Below, piece after piece: positions 60,432 through 64,000 of a stretch of 64,000 nucleotides of DNA. Position numbers and translations under genes: made by a program. The DNA is from Natronorubrum halalkaliphilum. Lineage in GTDB: Archaea; Halobacteriota; Halobacteria; Halobacteriales; Natrialbaceae. The notes beneath the pieces are model-generated. The model saw nothing but the letters and a program-made list of their open reading frames with translations. It was not told the origin of the DNA and made no database searches. How positions within the stretch are numbered: position 1 is the first letter of the stretch; every line of letters begins with the position of its first letter. Where the stretch lies: assembly GCF_009834785.1 (NCBI RefSeq), contig NZ_WUYX01000060.1, forward strand, positions 1-64,000. The letters run 5' to 3'.

Positions 60432-61376
60432 CTACGGGAAAAGCAAGTACAGGAAGACGACGTAGCCGGCGACCAATCCAGCGCCGTCCAGTCGCGTGAG
60501 TCGGCGGCCGTACCCCATCATGGCAACCAGCACGATGGTAAAGACGACCAGGACGGGTAACTCGAGACGGAGCGTACTCGGGGCGATCTCGATCGGCGTG
60601 ATCAGGGCGACGATCCCCAGTACCGCGAGGATGTTGTAGATGTTCGACCCGACGATGTTCCCGATGGCGAACTCGGTCTCGCCGCGAACGGAACCGACGA
60701 CCGAGGCCGCCAGTTCCGGCAACGAGGTGCCGAGGGCGAGCACGGTCAGTCCGATGAACAGGTCGGAAAAACCGAGCTCCGACAGCAGACCGGTGCCGCC
60801 GGAGACCAGCCACCGCGAGCCGATGACAAGCGCCACCAGTCCGCCGAGGACGAGCGCCACGTCGCGGGCCGCGATCCCGTCTCCGGCGGCCGGGTCGTCG
60901 ACCGTCGGTGCCGGATCGACGTTGACGTAGTAGACCAAATATGCGGTGAAGCCGCCGAGTACCAGCAGGAAGATAGCACCCTCGAGTCGGCCGATCGTGC
61001 CGTCGGCACCGAGGACGACGAGCAGGACCGCCGCGAGGAGCATGAACGGAACGTGGCGGCGCATGACGATCGAACGCACCTGCAGGGGCTTGATGAGCGC
61101 GGAGACGCCGAGGACCAGCCCGATGTTGGCGATGTTCGAGCCGATAACGGCCCCGAGTCCGATATCGGTCGAGACGTTCAGCGCGCCGATGGTCGAGACG
61201 AACAGTTCGGGCGCTGTCGTCGCGAAGGCGATCACAGTCACGCCGACGGTCGCCGCTCGAAGGCCGATTCCCAGTGCGAGCCGTCCGGCGCCGGCGACGA
61301 GCAACTCGGCGCCGGCGTACAGGACGACGACCCCGACCGCGAGGAGAGCGAGGTAGAGCGGGATTCCGGAGAGCAT
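60432..61376 (-). CDS. Calcium/sodium antiporter (CaCA family)
   Basis: 314 residues with about ten membrane helices. The two alpha repeats are FATTAPELFVSTIGALNVSTDIGLGAVIGSNIANIGLVLG and LGTSLPELAASVVGSVRGETEFAIGNIVGSNIYNILAVLG, each with the GxxxPE and GSNI motifs that bind Na+ and Ca2+. An acidic loop of about 20 residues separates the halves. It uses the sodium gradient to export calcium. It converges with the HTH regulator gene and is 83 bases from the UspA gene. Confidence 0.92.
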   Translation of the reverse strand: MLSGIPLYLALLAVGVVVLYAGAELLVAGAGRLALGIGLRAATVGVTVIAFATTAPELFVSTIGALNVSTDIGLGAVIGSNIANIGLVLGVSALIKPLQVRSIVMRRHVPFMLLAAVLLVVLGADGTIGRLEGAIFLLVLGGFTAYLVYYVNVDPAPTVDDPAAGDGIAARDVALVLGGLVALVIGSRWLVSGGTGLLSELGFSDLFIGLTVLALGTSLPELAASVVGSVRGETEFAIGNIVGSNIYNILAVLGIVALITPIEIAPSTLRLELPVLVVFTIVLVAMMGYGRRLTRLDGAGLVAGYVVFLYLLFP

Positions 61377-61459
61377 GCGCGGCGCTACTCGTGACTGCGG
61401 TAAAAGAACCCCGAAAAGGGGCGTCTCTCGGTTCGATACGGAGTCGAGTACCTATCCGT

Positions 61460-61876
61460 TTAACGGACGATCGTCACCGGAACGGGGGCCCGACGGACGA
61501 CGCGCTCGGCGACGCTGCCGAGCAACACGCGACTCGCCCCGGAGCGGCCGCGGCTTCCGACGACGATGTGATCGACGTCGTGGTCCGTCGCGAACGCGAC
61601 GATTTCTCGAGCGGGGTCGCCGACGACGGTCTCCGTCGCGATCGAACCGCGGGCGTCGGCCGCGATTTCGGCTGCATCCGCGAACAGGTCCTCGGCGTCT
61701 TCCCGCCGTGACTCGACCATCGACTCGTAGGCGTAGATCCCGCCCTCGCCGTACGTCGAGAGGTTCGGGTCGATAACGTGTACCGCCGTGATCGTCGCGT
61801 CCGGATACTCGCGAACGGCGTGTTCGAGCGCTGCGCGAGCCGGCTCCGAGTCGTCGATGGGAACGAGAACGTCCAT
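61460..61876 (-). CDS. Universal stress protein UspA
   Basis: 138 residues. [21 protein letters not shown] is the family start, [10 protein letters not shown] follows, and [34 protein letters not shown] is the ATP-binding G-x2-G-x9-G(S/T) C-terminus. UspA proteins act in stress response in the cytoplasm. The frame continues upstream to 61993, but the Met at 61876 begins the family. It is divergent from the shikimate dehydrogenase gene. Confidence 0.93.
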   Translation of the reverse strand: MDVLVPIDDSEPARAALEHAVREYPDATITAVHVIDPNLSTYGEGGIYAYESMVESRREDAEDLFADAAEIAADARGSIATETVVGDPAREIVAFATDHDVDHIVVGSRGRSGASRVLLGSVAERVVRRAPVPVTIVR

Positions 61877-62040
61877 ACGGCGTATTCGTTGGTCCGATGG
61901 ATAAGCGCCGGGGCGGGTTCCCGCTCTGCGGTGTCGTCGTCGAAGCCGTGCTGGTGGGGCCACGCCATGGCACAGCACATCATCCCACGCCACACCGCGA
62001 AGTCACACCGATTATGGCGCTGCCGCCTCGAGTGTCTGCC

Positions 62041-62853
62041 ATGGCTATGGACGTCTTCGGGTTGCTCGGCAACCCGGTCGGGCACTCGCTGTCGCCGCCG
62101 ATGCACGAAGCCGCCTACGACGAACTCGATCTCGAGGCGCGGTACGTCACCTTCGAGCCTGAAGTCGACGATCTCGCGGCCGCCGTCGACGGAGCCGACG
62201 CGCTCGGACTAACTGGATTGAACGTGACGATTCCGTTCAAACAGGACGTCCTCGACTGCGTCGACGCCGACGACATGGCGAGTCGAATCGGCGCGGTCAA
62301 CACGATCGATTTCACCGGGACACAGCCGACGGGTCACAACACCGACGCGGCCGGCGCGTTGCGTGCCCTGCGAGAGCACGACGTGGCGCTCGAGGACACG
62401 CGCGCGGTTCTCGTCGGTGCAGGCGGGGCCGGCCGAGCGATCGCTTTCGGCCTCGCGGACGCCGGCGCGACGGTCGAAATCGCCAACCGGACCGAGACGA
62501 CGGCTCACGAACTTGCCGACGACGTTCCGGGGGCGACCGGGTACGGACTCGAGGCCGACGTGCTCGCCGACCGACTCGCGGACGCGGACGTTCTGGTCAA
62601 CGCGACGAGCGTCGGCATGGAGACGGACGAGACGCCGGTGCCAGCCGAGGCGCTCCACGAGGAGCTGGCCGTGCTGGACGCCGTTTATCGGCCCCTCGAG
62701 ACGCGACTGCTGCGAGAGGCGGCGAACGCGGGGGCGACGACCGTCGACGGCGCGTGGATGTTGCTCTATCAGGGCGTCGAAGCCTTCGAGCTGTGGACGG
62801 ACCGAGCAGCCCCGGTCGACGTGATGAACGCGGCGCTTCGGTCCGAGCTGTAA
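62041..62853 (+). CDS. aroE: Shikimate dehydrogenase
   Basis: 270 residues. [24 protein letters not shown] is the substrate site (SLSP), [12 protein letters not shown] has the catalytic Lys, and [11 protein letters not shown] the Asp. [20 protein letters not shown] is the NADP Rossmann motif, followed by NATSVGM. It reduces 3-dehydroshikimate to shikimate in aromatic amino acid synthesis. The Met at 62041 is chosen since GATTATGG at 62009-62016 is about 28 bases before; the Met at 62047 is an alternative. Confidence 0.95.
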   Translation: MAMDVFGLLGNPVGHSLSPPMHEAAYDELDLEARYVTFEPEVDDLAAAVDGADALGLTGLNVTIPFKQDVLDCVDADDMASRIGAVNTIDFTGTQPTGHNTDAAGALRALREHDVALEDTRAVLVGAGGAGRAIAFGLADAGATVEIANRTETTAHELADDVPGATGYGLEADVLADRLADADVLVNATSVGMETDETPVPAEALHEELAVLDAVYRPLETRLLREAANAGATTVDGAWMLLYQGVEAFELWTDRAAPVDVMNAALRSEL

Positions 62854-62932
62854 CCGGCGCCGAGTTCGTCTACGGGCTAATCGCCGATCGTATCAGGCGA
62901 ATTTAAGTGATGGAGCCGACTATATCGAGCTA

Positions 62933-63769
62933 ATGGCAATCCTCCAAAAGCTGAAGTCGCTGCTCGGGTTCGGGGAGTCGGACCCGGAGCGAGGACGCAG
63001 TCGAGAGGTCGGGGTAACGGTCGAACGGGAAGGATCGCAGGAGGGCAGTGCCGAATCCGACCCGACCGAAACGAAGTCGGCGACGGAACCGCCGGCGCCG
63101 TCGAGTTCGACGGCCAGTTCGGAGCCCGCGGGGGGTGAATCGACGTCCGCGTCCGCATCCGACGGCGACGACGCGAACACCGACGCCGACACCGATGCCG
63201 CGGCCGACGAATCGGCCGCTGCCGGCTCGGACGCGGCGGGTTCGACGGGCTCGATGACGGAACCGAGCGCCGATCCCGAGGAGGCAGCCGAACCGGCGGA
63301 GGCGACCGGCCCCGGAACGGAGGCCGCATCGCCCGCGGAGGAACAGACATCCGGCATCGACGAGGACGAGGTCCCGGTCAAAGAGGCAGAGCCGGGTACA
63401 CTCGGGGACGAGATCGACGAGACCGCCGAACCGGACGATGAGCCGTTGGCGGAGCCGGAATCGGAATCGGAGCCGGAATCGGAATCAGAATCAGAGACCG
63501 AAGCGGAAACGGAGCAGGAGCCGGCAACGGACGCGGACGCTGACGCCGACGCGGACACGGCCGAAGACGACTCCGAGGAGGACTCGAGCAACCAGGAACC
63601 GGTCAATTCGATCAAAGGGATCGGCCCCGCCTACGCCGATCGGCTCACCGGTGCGGGCGTCGAGACCGTCGGCGACCTCGCCAGCGCGGACGCGGCCGAA
63701 CTGTCCGAAGCGACCGATATCTCCGAAAAGCGGATTCAGGGCTGGATCGACCGCGCCGAAGTCAGGTGA
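62933..63769 (+). CDS. Helix-hairpin-helix protein with long acidic linker
   Basis: 278 residues. MAILQKLKSLLGFGESDPERG is a short N-terminal amphipathic helix. About 190 residues then consist nearly only of Glu, Ser, Ala, Asp and Thr, and look disordered. The C-terminus SIKGIGPAYADRLTGAGVETVGDLASADAAELSEATDISEKRIQGW is a helix-hairpin-helix domain like those that bind DNA without sequence preference. Codon use is in line with the neighbours. The role is unknown. Confidence 0.8.
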   Translation: MAILQKLKSLLGFGESDPERGRSREVGVTVEREGSQEGSAESDPTETKSATEPPAPSSSTASSEPAGGESTSASASDGDDANTDADTDAAADESAAAGSDAAGSTGSMTEPSADPEEAAEPAEATGPGTEAASPAEEQTSGIDEDEVPVKEAEPGTLGDEIDETAEPDDEPLAEPESESEPESESESETEAETEQEPATDADADADADTAEDDSEEDSSNQEPVNSIKGIGPAYADRLTGAGVETVGDLASADAAELSEATDISEKRIQGWIDRAEVR

Positions 63770-63923
63770 GCGAACGCGTCGTTCGACACCCTACCCACCC
63801 CGACAGCCCCGCCGTCTCGCTGCAGTTTGTTTTGTTCGTTGCATCTCGATTACCCCCGTTTTTGGACCCGGATACTTCCCCGAAACCGCAAGAGGATTAG
63901 TCTCCCCCCACCTTTCGGCAGCT

Positions 63924-64000
63924 ATGAGCGATCCGCGCGTCGTCACCTCGCTCGAGTCGTTTCGAGAGGCGGTCTCCGAGTCCCTCGAGCGGGACGGATC
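63924..64000 (+). CDS. Start of a gene cut by the window end
   Basis: From the ATG at 63924 the frame stays open to the window end, reading MSDPRVVTSLESFREAVSES. About 25 residues are visible, too few for a family. The neighbour shikimate dehydrogenase and a start resembling chorismate-utilising enzymes (anthranilate or aminodeoxychorismate synthase component I) make that a guess only. Confidence 0.4.
   Translation, partial: MSDPRVVTSLESFREAVSESLERDG

Noticed and set aside
1-64000. tRNA, rRNA or CRISPR array
   Set aside because: No cloverleaf with a T-loop, no rRNA segment and no regularly spaced direct repeats were seen when reading through both strands; a dedicated scan (tRNAscan-SE, Infernal) could still find one.

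Overview
The window is chromosomal DNA from a halophilic archaeon (class Halobacteria). The GC content is high. Nearly every protein is acidic, with Asp/Glu-rich linkers. Many genes have a TATA-like box about 26 bases before the ATG, the spacing of leaderless haloarchaeal transcripts. Marker genes fit: ribosomal proteins L11, L1, L10 and acidic L12, FtsZ, geranylgeranyl reductase, archaetidylserine synthase, archaeal D-aminoacyl-tRNA deacylase, a Bat-type PAS/GAF/HTH regulator, HEWD, DUF5797 and DUF5787 proteins, and Tat lipoprotein cupredoxins. I cannot fix the genus. No rRNA, tRNA, CRISPR array, intact transposase or replication origin was recognised.

Layout. 0-2.3 kb: a hypothetical gene, a small membrane protein, and a ferritin-like/DtxR-like pair joined by a repeat-bearing small ORF with ATGA overlaps on both sides. 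2.3-10 kb: a secreted phospholipase D-like protein bounded by two copies of an 82-bp palindromic element, a HEAT-repeat protein, archaetidylserine synthase, a halocyanin-like protein, ATP-dependent PEP carboxykinase, HEWD and CutA. 10.4-19.2 kb: rpl11, then a minus-strand cluster (two membrane proteins, CDP-alcohol phosphatidyltransferase, medium-chain dehydrogenase, PTPS homologue, family 4 glycosyltransferase, methyltransferase), then rpl1-rpl10-rpl12. 19.3-33.7 kb: metabolic and transport genes (DUF429, TctA-like permease, BtpA, Old Yellow Enzyme, cupredoxin, MscS channel, peroxiredoxin-like, Lrp-aminotransferase pair, Fe-ADH) ending in the queD-queE-queC archaeosine precursor operon. 34-50 kb: HTH regulator, CinA-like, NAD-kinase-like, AbrB-PhoU regulator, MFS transporter, a bacterial-type prolyl-tRNA synthetase, a decayed pseudogene, a Nudix hydrolase, an S10-like protein, an M20 amidohydrolase, an HtpX-like protease and a DUF4397 protein. 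50-64 kb: geranylgeranyl reductase, ferredoxin, D-2-hydroxyacid dehydrogenase, FtsZ, D-aminoacyl-tRNA deacylase, Bat regulator, a second HTH regulator, a Na+/Ca2+ exchanger, UspA, shikimate dehydrogenase, a helix-hairpin-helix protein and the start of one more gene.

Two things deserve most attention. (1) A family of five intergenic 82-bp palindromes shares one architecture (22-nt flank, 13-nt arm, 12-nt loop, 13-nt arm, 22-nt flank). One copy has a different but still self-complementary stem, and the core sits in either orientation relative to the flanks. (2) A minus-strand cluster lies between rpl11 and rpl1. Its PTPS homologue lacks the catalytic cysteine and is encoded beside a cysteine-free dehydrogenase, a CDP-alcohol transferase, a glycosyltransferase and a methyltransferase. 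This looks like an uncharacterised biosynthetic pathway. The window also holds a separate, canonical QueD, so the cluster PTPS is not needed for archaeosine.
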